A stretch of DNA of 60,693 nucleotides from Candidatus Saccharimonadota bacterium. GTDB taxonomy: Bacteria; Patescibacteriota; Saccharimonadia; Saccharimonadales; Saccharimonadaceae. Position 1 is the first letter of the stretch; each line of letters begins with the position of its first letter. The stretch lies in assembly GCA_017545525.1 (NCBI GenBank), contig JAFWMT010000003.1, positions 1 through 60,693 of the forward strand, given 5' to 3'. The notes beneath the pieces are model-generated. The model did no database searches and had not been told where the DNA came from. It saw only the letters and a list, made by a program, of their open reading frames with translations. Of this stretch, positions 33,350 to 41,831 are shown piece by piece. The position numbers were made by a program, and so were the translations under genes.

Positions 33350-33370
33350 CGAGTCCCTCCCGGCCCACCA
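33350..33370 (+). repeat. Fragment copy of the 3' end of tRNA-Lys
   Basis: Twenty of 21 bases match the tRNA 3' end (33266-33286), CCA included. The single change (T to C) would make the acceptor perfectly paired. The 5' part of a tRNA is missing. Confidence 0.75.
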
Positions 33371-33381
33371 ATGAAGTTTAG

Positions 33382-33403
33382 CGCCTCCAGTGGGCGTTTT
33401 TTT
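33382..33403 (+). terminator. Second copy of the tRNA-Lys terminator hairpin
   Basis: CGCC, 7-nt loop, GGCG and seven T, nearly identical to 33297-33318. It follows the tRNA fragment and precedes glmS. Confidence 0.7.
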
Positions 33404-33439
33404 ATGCTATAATGGGGGCAGATAATTGGAGGATAAAAG

Positions 33440-35266
33440 ATGTGTGGGATTGTGGGATATGTGGGGGAGAAAAAAGCGCAGGATTTTTTGATTTCTGGAT
33501 TAAAGAGATTGGAATATCGGGGATATGATTCGGCGGGGATTGTGACGATAGATGAAGATAAAAATGCGACGCTAGTCAGAGCAAAAGGGAAGATTAAAAA
33601 TCTTGAAGAAAAATTAGCGAAAGAAAAGCGAGATGATAAAATCGGAATTGGACATACTAGGTGGGCGACGCATGGTGAACCTTCGGAAAGGAATGCGCAT
33701 CCGCATCAATCTGGCTCGATTTATTTAGTACACAATGGAATAATTGAAAACTATAAAGAGTTAAAGCAAGAGTTAGGTAAATATGAATTTAAGTCGGAGA
33801 CGGATTCGGAAGTTTTGGCGGCGTTGATTGATTCATTTTATCAAGATGGAAAATATCCGTTGACGAACGCGGTGGTGCAAGCGTTAAAGTTGGTGAAAGG
33901 GACTTATGGGATTGCAGTAGTGTCAGCTTTAAATCCTGATGAAATTGTAGTGGCGAGAAGCGGATCGCCATTGATTGTTGGAGTGGGGCATAATGAAACT
34001 TTGGTGGCATCGGATGCGTCGGCGATTGTTGGGCATACGAAACACGCTATATATCTAAATGATGGTGAAGTGGCGACGATCAAGAAAAATAGTATTGAAA
34101 TAAAAACTTTGAACGCGGAGCCAGTGTCGGCGAAAGTGGAAGAAATTGAAACGAACCTTGCGGCGATTCAAAAAGGCGGGTATGAACATTTCTTATTAAA
34201 AGAAATTATGGAACAGCCGGAGAGTTTAACGGAAACTTTGCGCGGTAGAGTGAGGACGGAAGAGGGGATTGTACATTTGGGCGGACCTGGGCTAACGGAA
34301 GCGGAGCTTAGAAAAATTAAACATCTAATTATTGTTGGATGTGGGACGGCGTATCATGCGGGTCTTTTAGCATCATATTATATTGAACAATTTACGCCAG
34401 AAATTACGGTAGAAACGGTAATTGCGAGCGAATATCGTTATCGGCAAGCGTATATTCCGGAAGATGCGGTAGCATTGATTGTTTCGCAGTCGGGAGAAAC
34501 GGCGGATACGTTGGCGTGTTTACGCGAAATTAAAAAGCAAGGAATTAAGACAATTGGGATTGTAAATGTAATTGGTTCGACAATTGCGAGAGAGGTAGAT
34601 GGCGGGACTTATGTTCACGTCGGACCGGAGATTTCGGTGGCGTCAACCAAGGCGTTTACTTCGCAGGTGATTGCGATGGTGATGTTTGGTTTAACGATTG
34701 CGCAGGCGAAGGGGGTGAAAAAGTCGGTTCTACGACCGTATGTTTTAGAAATTGCGGAAATGCCAGAAGAAATTAAAAAGGTACTTGGCAATGTAAAAGA
34801 TGAGGTAGAAAAGATTGCGAAAAAATATGCTAAGTATGAACATGCGATTTATTTAGGACGAGACACGGCTTATCCGACTGCAATGGAGGGAGCGTTGAAA
34901 CTAAAAGAAATTTCATATGTGGATGCGAACGCGTATGCGTTTGGAGAATTAAAACATGGGCCGCTGGCATTAGTGGATGATAGATTTTTCGAAGTGGCGT
35001 TTTTGCCGGAAGGGGCGTTGTATGAAAAAGCGGTGTCGAATGTACAAGAAGTTTTAGCGCGAGGAGGGCATGTTTTAGCAGTTACGAATGTAGAAGAATT
35101 TGATTTACCGGTGGAAAATGTTGTAAAAATTACAACATCGATTGAGATTTTTGCGCCAGTTTTGATGAATTTAGTTTCGCAACTATTAGCATATTATATG
35201 ACGGTAGCGAAAGGCTATAATGTAGACCAGCCGAGAAATTTAGCCAAATCAGTGACCGTAGAATAG
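33440..35266 (+). CDS. glmS: Glutamine-fructose-6-phosphate aminotransferase
   Basis: A 608-aa protein, the usual GlmS length. The catalytic Cys follows the initiator Met (MCGIVGYVG). The glutaminase domain carries GHTRWATHGEPSERNAHPH; the isomerase half has two SIS domains with CGTAYHAG, SQSGETADTLA and STKAFTSQ. It makes glucosamine-6-phosphate, the first step to UDP-GlcNAc. TATAAT lies at about 33407 and GGAGG before the ATG. It is immediately upstream of a surface-polysaccharide operon. No glmS ribozyme is apparent in the short leader. Confidence 0.96.
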   Translation: MCGIVGYVGEKKAQDFLISGLKRLEYRGYDSAGIVTIDEDKNATLVRAKGKIKNLEEKLAKEKRDDKIGIGHTRWATHGEPSERNAHPHQSGSIYLVHNGIIENYKELKQELGKYEFKSETDSEVLAALIDSFYQDGKYPLTNAVVQALKLVKGTYGIAVVSALNPDEIVVARSGSPLIVGVGHNETLVASDASAIVGHTKHAIYLNDGEVATIKKNSIEIKTLNAEPVSAKVEEIETNLAAIQKGGYEHFLLKEIMEQPESLTETLRGRVRTEEGIVHLGGPGLTEAELRKIKHLIIVGCGTAYHAGLLASYYIEQFTPEITVETVIASEYRYRQAYIPEDAVALIVSQSGETADTLACLREIKKQGIKTIGIVNVIGSTIAREVDGGTYVHVGPEISVASTKAFTSQVIAMVMFGLTIAQAKGVKKSVLRPYVLEIAEMPEEIKKVLGNVKDEVEKIAKKYAKYEHAIYLGRDTAYPTAMEGALKLKEISYVDANAYAFGELKHGPLALVDDRFFEVAFLPEGALYEKAVSNVQEVLARGGHVLAVTNVEEFDLPVENVVKITTSIEIFAPVLMNLVSQLLAYYMTVAKGYNVDQPRNLAKSVTVE

Positions 35267-35298
35267 GTTAGAGGGTCGCTTTATGGTATAATATTATT

Positions 35299-36723
35299 AT
35301 GCGGAAAAAGTCCGATTTTATTTTAAGATTGTGTTTAATTATAGGGGATGCGATAGCGCTGATACTATCATTTGCGGCAGCTTATTTTGTGCGAGTGCAC
35401 GTTGACCCGAGGCCGTATGTGTTTGAATCGCAGTTACTTGAATTTGTTTTAACGGTGATATGGGTCGTACCGGTGATGCTGATTATTATCGCAACGCTGG
35501 GACTTTATAAGAAGTCAATATTTTTGGGGAAGACGAGGTTGCCGGAGAGGGGAAGGTTATTGGTTGCGGCGATTTTGTCGGTAGCGGCGTTAATAGTCTA
35601 TGATTTTTTCACGGGAGAGAATTTGTTCCCGGTGAGAATTATGGCGGTAACAGCAGTAGCATTTTCGTTTGTGTTTCTGCTAATTGAAAGAATTATAATA
35701 CGTTTTTTGATTAGAATGATTTTCAGAAATGATTATGCAGTAAAACAAGCAATCATTATCGGGAATTCGAAAAATACGGAATATTTAGCGGATAGCATTA
35801 CGTCGACGCCAGAGTCGGGTTATCGGTTAGCAGGAATTGTAGCGAGTCAGAAATATATCCCGAAAGATTTAAAAAAATATCAATGCTCGTCTTTAAAAGA
35901 AGCTTTACGAAAACATAAAGTAGATGCAATTTTTCAGACTGATGAAAAATCAACTGAATATGTTTATAAACAAACAGTTCTAAGGCATTTAGATTATTAT
36001 TTTGTACCGAGCGAAACGGCGTTGTCGTCGCACTTTGGTGAGTTGGAGCTAATTGGAGACACGCCGGCAGTGATGGTAATGGCGACGCCGCTCGCAGGAT
36101 TTGCGGCAGGAGTAAAAAGAGCATTCGATATAGTTTTTTCGTTAGTGGCAATTATAATTACGGGAATACCGATGATGATAGTTTGGTTGATTTCGAAATG
36201 TACAGATTTTCGACATTCGCCAATTTATAAAGACGAACGTTTAACTAGATATAATCGGAAATTTAATTGTTATAAATTTAGATCAATGAAGGCAGAATAT
36301 TCGGGGATGACGGCAGAAGAGGCGTTTACAAAAATGGGAAAGCCTGAGCTGATAAAGAGTTACCGAAAGAATGGGGATTATATGAAGGACGATCCAAGAA
36401 TTACGAAGCTTGGAAGATTTTTAAGACGGACTTCAATAGACGAATTGCCGCAACTATTTAATATTTTAAAAGGAGACATTTCGTTGATTGGTCCGAGAGC
36501 ATTGTTGCCAGGAGAGTTAAGAGATTACGGGGATAGGTCGTTACTTTTGACAGTGAAGTCAGGTTTAACGGGATTTGCGCAAGTTTCGGGAAGACGAGAT
36601 ATCTCGTTTGAGGAGAGAAGGGCGCTCGATATTTATTATGTGAAAAATTGGTCGTTAGGATTAGACGCGTCGATTTTCTTTAAGACGATTGTAACAGTTT
36701 TAAGGGGCGAGGGTGCCAAATGA
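35299..36723 (+). CDS. Undecaprenyl-phosphate sugar phosphotransferase (WcaJ/WbaP-like)
   Basis: A 474-aa protein: five membrane helices in the N-terminal half with a nucleotide-binding-like middle domain (IIGNSKNTEYLADSI). The C-terminal bacterial sugar transferase domain has KRAFDIVFSL, YKFRSM, DPRITKLGRFLRRTSIDELPQL and GDISLIGPRALLP. It links a sugar-1-phosphate to the lipid carrier to start exopolysaccharide. TATAAT at 35287-35292 ends 6 nt before the ATG (TGG-extended, no Shine-Dalgarno), so a leaderless mRNA heading the operon is predicted. Confidence 0.88.
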   Translation: MRKKSDFILRLCLIIGDAIALILSFAAAYFVRVHVDPRPYVFESQLLEFVLTVIWVVPVMLIIIATLGLYKKSIFLGKTRLPERGRLLVAAILSVAALIVYDFFTGENLFPVRIMAVTAVAFSFVFLLIERIIIRFLIRMIFRNDYAVKQAIIIGNSKNTEYLADSITSTPESGYRLAGIVASQKYIPKDLKKYQCSSLKEALRKHKVDAIFQTDEKSTEYVYKQTVLRHLDYYFVPSETALSSHFGELELIGDTPAVMVMATPLAGFAAGVKRAFDIVFSLVAIIITGIPMMIVWLISKCTDFRHSPIYKDERLTRYNRKFNCYKFRSMKAEYSGMTAEEAFTKMGKPELIKSYRKNGDYMKDDPRITKLGRFLRRTSIDELPQLFNILKGDISLIGPRALLPGELRDYGDRSLLLTVKSGLTGFAQVSGRRDISFEERRALDIYYVKNWSLGLDASIFFKTIVTVLRGEGAK

Positions 36724-36760
36724 GATTTTATAGTTCGAGCAAATTTGCAGGAGTTTTAAG

Positions 36761-37951
36761 ATGAGAGTGGCACTGGTATGTGATTGGTTAACGAATGTGG
36801 GAGGGGCGGAGAAGGTGTTGCTCGAAATGCACCGACTTTTTCCGGAGGCACCAATTTATACGTCGCAATATGACCCGAAGAAAATTGATTGGTTTGCGGA
36901 TGCAGATGTGAGAACGGGGAAGTTGCAAAAATATCCAGTAGGCTTAAGAAGATTTTTAGGGCCTTTACGAAAGAGGTATTTTTCGAAATTAGATTTATCG
37001 GATTATGATTTAATTATTTCAGTAACAGGGGCGGAGGCGAAAGCTGTGAAGTCGGGGAAAAGACTTCACGAAAAAGGGAAGGATGTAAAGTGTCCGAATG
37101 GAATTCATATTTCTTATTGCCATGTGCCAACGCAGTATTATTGGCAAATGTATGATGATTATGTGAAGAACCCTGGATTTGGGATATTAAACCCGTTAGT
37201 GAGGTTTTTCTTTAGAATAATTATTGGACCTCTCAGGCGGTCTGATTTAAAGATAGCGCGAGTGCCAGATTATTATATTACGATTTCAGATTATGCAAAA
37301 GAACAGATTTTAAAATATTATAAGAGGGAAGCAGCTGTAATTTGTCCACCAGTGGAGATTGATAGTTTTAACATAAAAACTACAAAAAAGCAAATAAAGA
37401 AACAGGGAAAAGCAAAAGCAAAAAAGTCCGCATCGGTGGAAAGGCCTGTGGAAAACTATTATATCGCTACAAGTAGACAGGTGAACTGGAAGAGATTGGA
37501 TCTTGCGATAAAGGCGTGTGAGATGACTCAGCGACATTTATTAATTATTGGCGAAGGGGCTGAGCACGATAAATTAGTGAAACTGGCGCAGGGTTCGGAT
37601 TTAGTGAAATTTTTGCCTTTGATGAAAAAAGAAGAGTTGGCGAAATATTTAGCAAAAGCGAAAGGCTATCTCTTCCCTAGTCTTGAGCCGTTTGGGATTG
37701 CACCGGTAGAAGCGTTGGCGTGTGGATGTCCAGTAATTGCATTTACTGAAGGGGGCTCAAGAGAATATGTAGTGGATGGGGAAAATGGAGTTTTGTTTGA
37801 AGAACAGACGGCAAAGTCGTTAGCGGAGGCAATTTTACGGTTTGAGAAAATGAAATTTAGCCCGGAAAAAGTAAGAGAAAGTGCGAAAAAGTTTAGTGTA
37901 AAAAGATTTGATAGAGAGGTGAAGAAATTTGTTGACGAAAAAACTAAATAA
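36761..37951 (+). CDS. Family 4 glycosyltransferase
   Basis: A 396-aa GT-B protein: N-terminal VCDWLTNVGGAEKVLLEMHRLFP, and C-terminal donor-binding motifs with FPSLEPFGIAPVEALACGCPVIAF (the EPFGIAPVEA E-x7-E region). A lysine-rich insert lies at about residues 207-225, just before NYYIATSRQVNWKR. GCAGGAG precedes the ATG by 7 nt. It probably adds a sugar to the lipid-linked unit started by the preceding transferase. It overlaps the next gene by 23 nt. Confidence 0.85.
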   Translation: MRVALVCDWLTNVGGAEKVLLEMHRLFPEAPIYTSQYDPKKIDWFADADVRTGKLQKYPVGLRRFLGPLRKRYFSKLDLSDYDLIISVTGAEAKAVKSGKRLHEKGKDVKCPNGIHISYCHVPTQYYWQMYDDYVKNPGFGILNPLVRFFFRIIIGPLRRSDLKIARVPDYYITISDYAKEQILKYYKREAAVICPPVEIDSFNIKTTKKQIKKQGKAKAKKSASVERPVENYYIATSRQVNWKRLDLAIKACEMTQRHLLIIGEGAEHDKLVKLAQGSDLVKFLPLMKKEELAKYLAKAKGYLFPSLEPFGIAPVEALACGCPVIAFTEGGSREYVVDGENGVLFEEQTAKSLAEAILRFEKMKFSPEKVRESAKKFSVKRFDREVKKFVDEKTK

Positions 37952-39518
37952 AATTTTTGAATATTTTATTTATATATTGCCTTTGGCGTTGTTCTTTTTA
38001 TATTACCCAGTGATTTCTTTAGGGGCGAATGAGTCAATGAATTTTGAGTTTTCCCTGTCGCTCATTTGGTTAATTTTGTTCGATATTCTAGTTTTTGTAA
38101 TGTTGATACATAGTAAAAAACTGTTTTTTGATTTGAGGAAGGGGTGGGTATGGCTGCTCTTCCCTGTGTGGCTGACTTTAACGATAGTTTGGTCGCTAAA
38201 TTCTGTACGAGGGATATTGACCGTAGGAATTTTGTGGTTAATATATTTTGCAATTTATGGAATGTATCGATTTCGCGAATTGTTTAAGGGTGCTTTTTTG
38301 AAACGATTTCTGAAATGGTTTTTTGTATCGACAGTCTTAGTGTGTTTGTGGTGTTTTTTGCAATGCATCTTAGATTTAATTGGGATTTCACAAGATTATA
38401 GTTTGATGTGTGATGGGTGTACTTATCATATGTTTGGGTTTCCGCATCCGAATGGGTTTGCGATTGAACCACAGTTTATGGGTAATTTGCTGATTGCGCC
38501 GACGATAGTAGCGGCGTGGTTAGTGGCAAAGAAGCCAACTAATAATAATCTAAAACGTGAGCACTCACGCGGTGATAATTTTCACAACGGGTCAGTCGGA
38601 GCTCACACAAAATTACAGTTTTGTGGTTCGCTCCGTGACCGTTGTAAAAATTACGTCGGTTCGTGCTCTTTAAGTTCTAGATTATTATTAGTTTGTTTCT
38701 TTGTATCTATGACGACGTTGTTTTTGACGTTTTCGCGGGGAGCAATTTATGCGTTTGTGGTTGCAATGTTGTTTATGTCGGCGTTTTTGGTTGTGCAGGG
38801 AATAATTGAGTGGAAAAAAATATTAAAACGAGTGGGGATGGTATGGCTTTTGGTAGTTCTCTCTTTCCTGTTTACTTTGAACTTGCAGGGGATATTTGCG
38901 GAAGTGAGTCCAACGAATGATACGTATTTTAGTGGGATAGCGAAGACGATAAATCATTTATCCTTAGGAATTATTGATTTTAGGGGCGGGGAAACAGAGG
39001 TAAAATTGGAGGAAGAACATGTGGAAAAGCCTGTGGAAAACTTTGAGGAAAAGACAGGGAAAGAAGAAGCAGTATTTAATGGATACGTAGCAGAATCAAC
39101 TGATACAAGAGTGAGATTAACAGGGGCGGCGGTTGAAGTGTGGTCGAAAGACTTAAAGACGGGATTGTTTGGGGTTGGTCTAGGCGGAGCAGGATGGGCA
39201 CTTTATAATAATGGGCTGTCGCCAGCACCGAAAGAAATTGTACAAAATGAATATGCGAGTTTGTTATTAGAGACTGGGATAGTGGGTGTTTCCCTGTTTC
39301 TGTTGACTTTGGGATTAGCGATAAGATTGGTCTTGAAGAATAAGGATGGGTTGGTTTTAACTTTACTAGTAGCTTATGGGGTTACGCTTTGTTTCTTTTC
39401 GGGACTTCCGAATGCGTTACAAATTTATTTAATGACAGGGGTGATTTATTTCTTATTTGGAAATTTAAAAAACCATAAAAAAGGGCGCTCTTCGAGCGCC
39501 CGAAAAGGGGTTAGTTAG
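37929..39518 (+). CDS. O-antigen ligase/polymerase-like membrane protein with in-frame palindromic insert
   Basis: A 529-aa protein starting at TTG (a second TTG follows directly; GAGAGGTGA is upstream). About eleven membrane helices; the FPHPNGFAIEPQFMGNLL and FLTFSRGAIYAF segments fit the Wzy/WaaL O-antigen ligase family. Residues about 204-255 (ThrAsn-rich, basic, Cys-containing) are encoded by a 157-bp palindromic element and look foreign to the family. The last codons are read from a terminator hairpin of the opposite-strand gene. It would polymerise or attach the exopolysaccharide. Confidence 0.78.
   Translation: MLTKKLNKIFEYFIYILPLALFFLYYPVISLGANESMNFEFSLSLIWLILFDILVFVMLIHSKKLFFDLRKGWVWLLFPVWLTLTIVWSLNSVRGILTVGILWLIYFAIYGMYRFRELFKGAFLKRFLKWFFVSTVLVCLWCFLQCILDLIGISQDYSLMCDGCTYHMFGFPHPNGFAIEPQFMGNLLIAPTIVAAWLVAKKPTNNNLKREHSRGDNFHNGSVGAHTKLQFCGSLRDRCKNYVGSCSLSSRLLLVCFFVSMTTLFLTFSRGAIYAFVVAMLFMSAFLVVQGIIEWKKILKRVGMVWLLVVLSFLFTLNLQGIFAEVSPTNDTYFSGIAKTINHLSLGIIDFRGGETEVKLEEEHVEKPVENFEEKTGKEEAVFNGYVAESTDTRVRLTGAAVEVWSKDLKTGLFGVGLGGAGWALYNNGLSPAPKEIVQNEYASLLLETGIVGVSLFLLTLGLAIRLVLKNKDGLVLTLLVAYGVTLCFFSGLPNALQIYLMTGVIYFLFGNLKNHKKGRSSSARKGVS
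38538..38694. repeat. Long imperfect palindrome inside the O-antigen ligase-like gene
   Basis: Outer arms match for about 16 bp (38538-38553 and the reverse complement ending at 38694). Further matches continue inward with small gaps (GAGCAC, AATTTT.ACAACGG, CGGAGC) to a perfect 7-bp stem CACAAAA/TTTTGTG around a 6-nt loop at 38613-38618. The reading frame stays open through it. Confidence 0.75.
39477..39501 (-). terminator. Terminator of the 159-aa gene, inside the ligase-like gene
   Basis: GGGCGCTC, loop TTC, GAGCGCCC (39483-39501) with six T next to it on the minus strand. It is also read as the last codons of the plus-strand gene. Confidence 0.8.
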
Positions 39519-39990
39519 GTTTAGAGCTGAGTTTTTTGGTTTTCAGCCCGATTTGACAATTTAGCATTAAAAGATGCATGTCGCAGTCCAAATAGTTGAT
39601 ATGGAGTAAGATATCTTGGATATCTTTGCCATCGGTGTTAGTCCAGCTGTAGCCGTTATGACTCGGAGTTCCGCCGAAGGCATCCACGATAGCTTTAATG
39701 AGGTGTCTCTCACTAGCAGAAAGGCAAAACTTATCTGGATGAGGTATGTTATTAAATGCCCAATAGCTACCGCTACAGACGAGATGATTGCCGTCTTCGA
39801 CGACGTAGTTATTGTGAAAACTGCTGATATCCAGCATTGTTTTTAGAGCGATCTCTTCTGGAGTAGCATCCGCATACTCAACTTTTAGATCTATATTTAT
39901 GGTGATGCCGATATCAGAAACATTGAATTTGTTTCCGTTTTGTGAATACATCTCTTGGAGAACTGCAATGTCACATTTGGACAGTATCAT
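39511..39990 (-). CDS. 159-aa hypothetical protein
   Basis: A strong AAGGGGGG lies about 5 nt before the ATG. The product is soluble, acidic, with several Cys and His residues, and shows no recognised motif (segments include SGSYWAFNNIPHPDKFCLSASERHLIKAIVDAFGG). It is bounded by its own terminator and converges on the ligase-like gene with an 8-nt overlap. Function unknown. Confidence 0.6.
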   Translation of the reverse strand: MILSKCDIAVLQEMYSQNGNKFNVSDIGITINIDLKVEYADATPEEIALKTMLDISSFHNNYVVEDGNHLVCSGSYWAFNNIPHPDKFCLSASERHLIKAIVDAFGGTPSHNGYSWTNTDGKDIQDILLHINYLDCDMHLLMLNCQIGLKTKKLSSKPN

Positions 39991-40072
39991 ACTATCCCCC
40001 CTTTCAAAAGATGTAAAAAAACTAACCCCGTATTATATTTTAGCATAAAATGTTATTATTGTCAATAATATG

Positions 40073-40516
40073 TTAGAGTATGGTTTTGCGGAAGAAGTTA
40101 GTGTCGTAGATTTCGGCACCTTTGTGTTTATAGAAGGCCTGAGCAAGTTCGCGACCATGGCCGGAGGTAAAGTTTAGCTCGGCACAGTGCTTCTCTTTTG
40201 CCCAATCGAGCATGGCATTCCAGAGAGCGGTACCAACACCGGTTCCGCGAAGGCTAGTATCGGTAACAAAATCTTCTAGATAGGCATTTTTACGAATGAT
40301 GGGCCCCATAATGATAGAGAGGGTGGCGATACCGATAATTTCTCCGTTATCGTCGTAGGCGAGGAGCATATCGTGGGAAGGGGAAGCAATCAAGTCGTCA
40401 AACCAGGATTTTGGGATTTCACCACGATCTTTCCCGCTTCTAGATAACTGGACCAATAATTCCCTGATGCGTTGGGCAGTTTTTTCGTCATATTTAGTTA
40501 ATTTTTCGATTTTCAT
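40073..40516 (-). CDS. GNAT-family N-acetyltransferase
   Basis: A 147-aa protein with the GNAT fold: the acetyl-CoA binding motif SLRGTGVGTALWNAMLDWA at about residues 88-106, the preceding YLEDFVTD strand, and the C-terminal ELNFTSGHGRELAQAFYKHKGAE. It uses acetyl-CoA; the acceptor is unknown. Its ATG overlaps the glmM stop by 4 nt (ATGA), so it is the third member of the Pta-GlmM operon. Acetylation of glucosamine-phosphate is possible but unproven. Confidence 0.82.
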   Translation of the reverse strand: MKIEKLTKYDEKTAQRIRELLVQLSRSGKDRGEIPKSWFDDLIASPSHDMLLAYDDNGEIIGIATLSIIMGPIIRKNAYLEDFVTDTSLRGTGVGTALWNAMLDWAKEKHCAELNFTSGHGRELAQAFYKHKGAEIYDTNFFRKTIL

Positions 40517-41829
40517 AGGCTCCTTTCTAATTCGTTACGTAAATAATTTGCTAAGGTAGAGATTATTGATTCATCGTTTCCCCACATGGTGATGCGGATG
40601 AGGTTTTCGGTACCGGATGGACGGACAAGGAGGCGGCCGGAGACAGTTTTTAATTTCTCATCATAATCTAAGAGAAGTTTTTTAACGGATTCGGAGGTTT
40701 TTAGATTGGCTTTTTGCTCAGGAGTAGCAGGTAAATTGACGATAACTTGGGGGAATTTAGTGATAAGATGAGCAAGCTCGGAGAGCGGTTTTTTCGTTTC
40801 GGCGACAATTTTCGTAATCATTAGGGCGGTCAAGAGGCCATCGCCGGTTGGTTCGTTTGGCAAAATGATATGGCCAGATTGTTCCCCGCCAAGTTGAATA
40901 TTTTTTTCGCGCATAGCAGTAGCGACGTTTGAGTCGCCAACAGCGGTAATTTCGGTTTTTAAGTGGTTCTCTTCAGCCCAGTTTAAGAGGCCTTGGTTGG
41001 CCATGACGGTGATAGCGATGGCGTCGAGATTTAGATGATGAGCTAGAATGGCGATAATTTCGTCACCATCAATAGTCTCGCCGGTCTCATCGACCATAAG
41101 ACAGCGGTCGCCGTCGCCATCAAAGGCGATGCCAAAGTCGAGCTGGTTTTTCTTTACGAGGTCTTTAAGAGGTTCGAGATGAGTGCTGCCACAATTAGCA
41201 TTAATTTCGGTATTATAATGCAGATTTGAGTTAATTAGAGTGACATTAGCACCGAGAGCTTCAAAAATGGTCTGGTTAATTACGCTAGTGGCGCCGTTAG
41301 CGCAGTCGAGGCCGATTTTAAGGTTTTTAAAGTCGGCGGTTCCTAGGTAAGTTTTAAGATGATTCTCGTAGAGTTCAAGAGCTTCGGTATGTAAATCTTC
41401 CCTGATAGTGGCGGAAGAAAGCGCGTAGGTTTTCTCCGAAAGAAGGGCAGTTTCGATGGTCTTACAGCCTTTTTCACAGAGCTTAACGCCAGAAGTTTTG
41501 CCACGTTCGAAGATTTTGATGCCATTGTCAGTATAGGGGTTATGAGAAGCGGTTACGTCAATGGCAAAATCAAAACCCATTTCGTAAAAGCAATAGTTAA
41601 TAGCAGGGGTGGGAAGAACGCCAGCACAAGAATATTCAACGCCGAAAGTTTCGCAAGCAGTGGCGAGGTCAGATAAAATCCACTCGGTTGATTCCCTCGT
41701 GTCACCAGCGAGAAAGACTTTTATTTCGTCGCCGGCGTAGTCGATGAGGCCGCGTACGATTTTGGTTAAAAATTCAGGGGTAAAATCTTCGGCTTTTTGT
41801 CTAATACCGTCGGTGCCGAAATATTGCAT
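40513..41829 (-). CDS. glmM: Phosphoglucosamine mutase-like phosphohexomutase
   Basis: A 438-aa protein with the four landmarks of the alpha-phosphohexomutase family: FGTDGIR at the start, catalytic TASHNP, metal loop DGDGDR, sugar-binding GGEQSGH, and phosphate-binding RPSGTE. GlmM converts GlcN-6-P to GlcN-1-P, following GlmS, which is encoded 7 kb away. Specificity for glucosamine over mannose or glucose is inferred. It starts 2 nt after the pta-like stop and overlaps the GNAT gene. Confidence 0.85.
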   Translation of the reverse strand: MQYFGTDGIRQKAEDFTPEFLTKIVRGLIDYAGDEIKVFLAGDTRESTEWILSDLATACETFGVEYSCAGVLPTPAINYCFYEMGFDFAIDVTASHNPYTDNGIKIFERGKTSGVKLCEKGCKTIETALLSEKTYALSSATIREDLHTEALELYENHLKTYLGTADFKNLKIGLDCANGATSVINQTIFEALGANVTLINSNLHYNTEINANCGSTHLEPLKDLVKKNQLDFGIAFDGDGDRCLMVDETGETIDGDEIIAILAHHLNLDAIAITVMANQGLLNWAEENHLKTEITAVGDSNVATAMREKNIQLGGEQSGHIILPNEPTGDGLLTALMITKIVAETKKPLSELAHLITKFPQVIVNLPATPEQKANLKTSESVKKLLLDYDEKLKTVSGRLLVRPSGTENLIRITMWGNDESIISTLANYLRNELERSL

Positions 41830-41831
41830 AA

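Noticed and set aside
32862-33371. 169-codon minus-strand frame over the cutinase-VWA gene and tRNA-Lys
   Set aside because: It reads through a tRNA and two terminators; segments such as REGLEPSTPSLRGSCSNQLSYRP are the familiar false translation of tRNA loci.
33407-33440. glmS ribozyme upstream of glmS
   Set aside because: Only about 30 nt separate the -10 box from the ATG, too short for the ribozyme fold.
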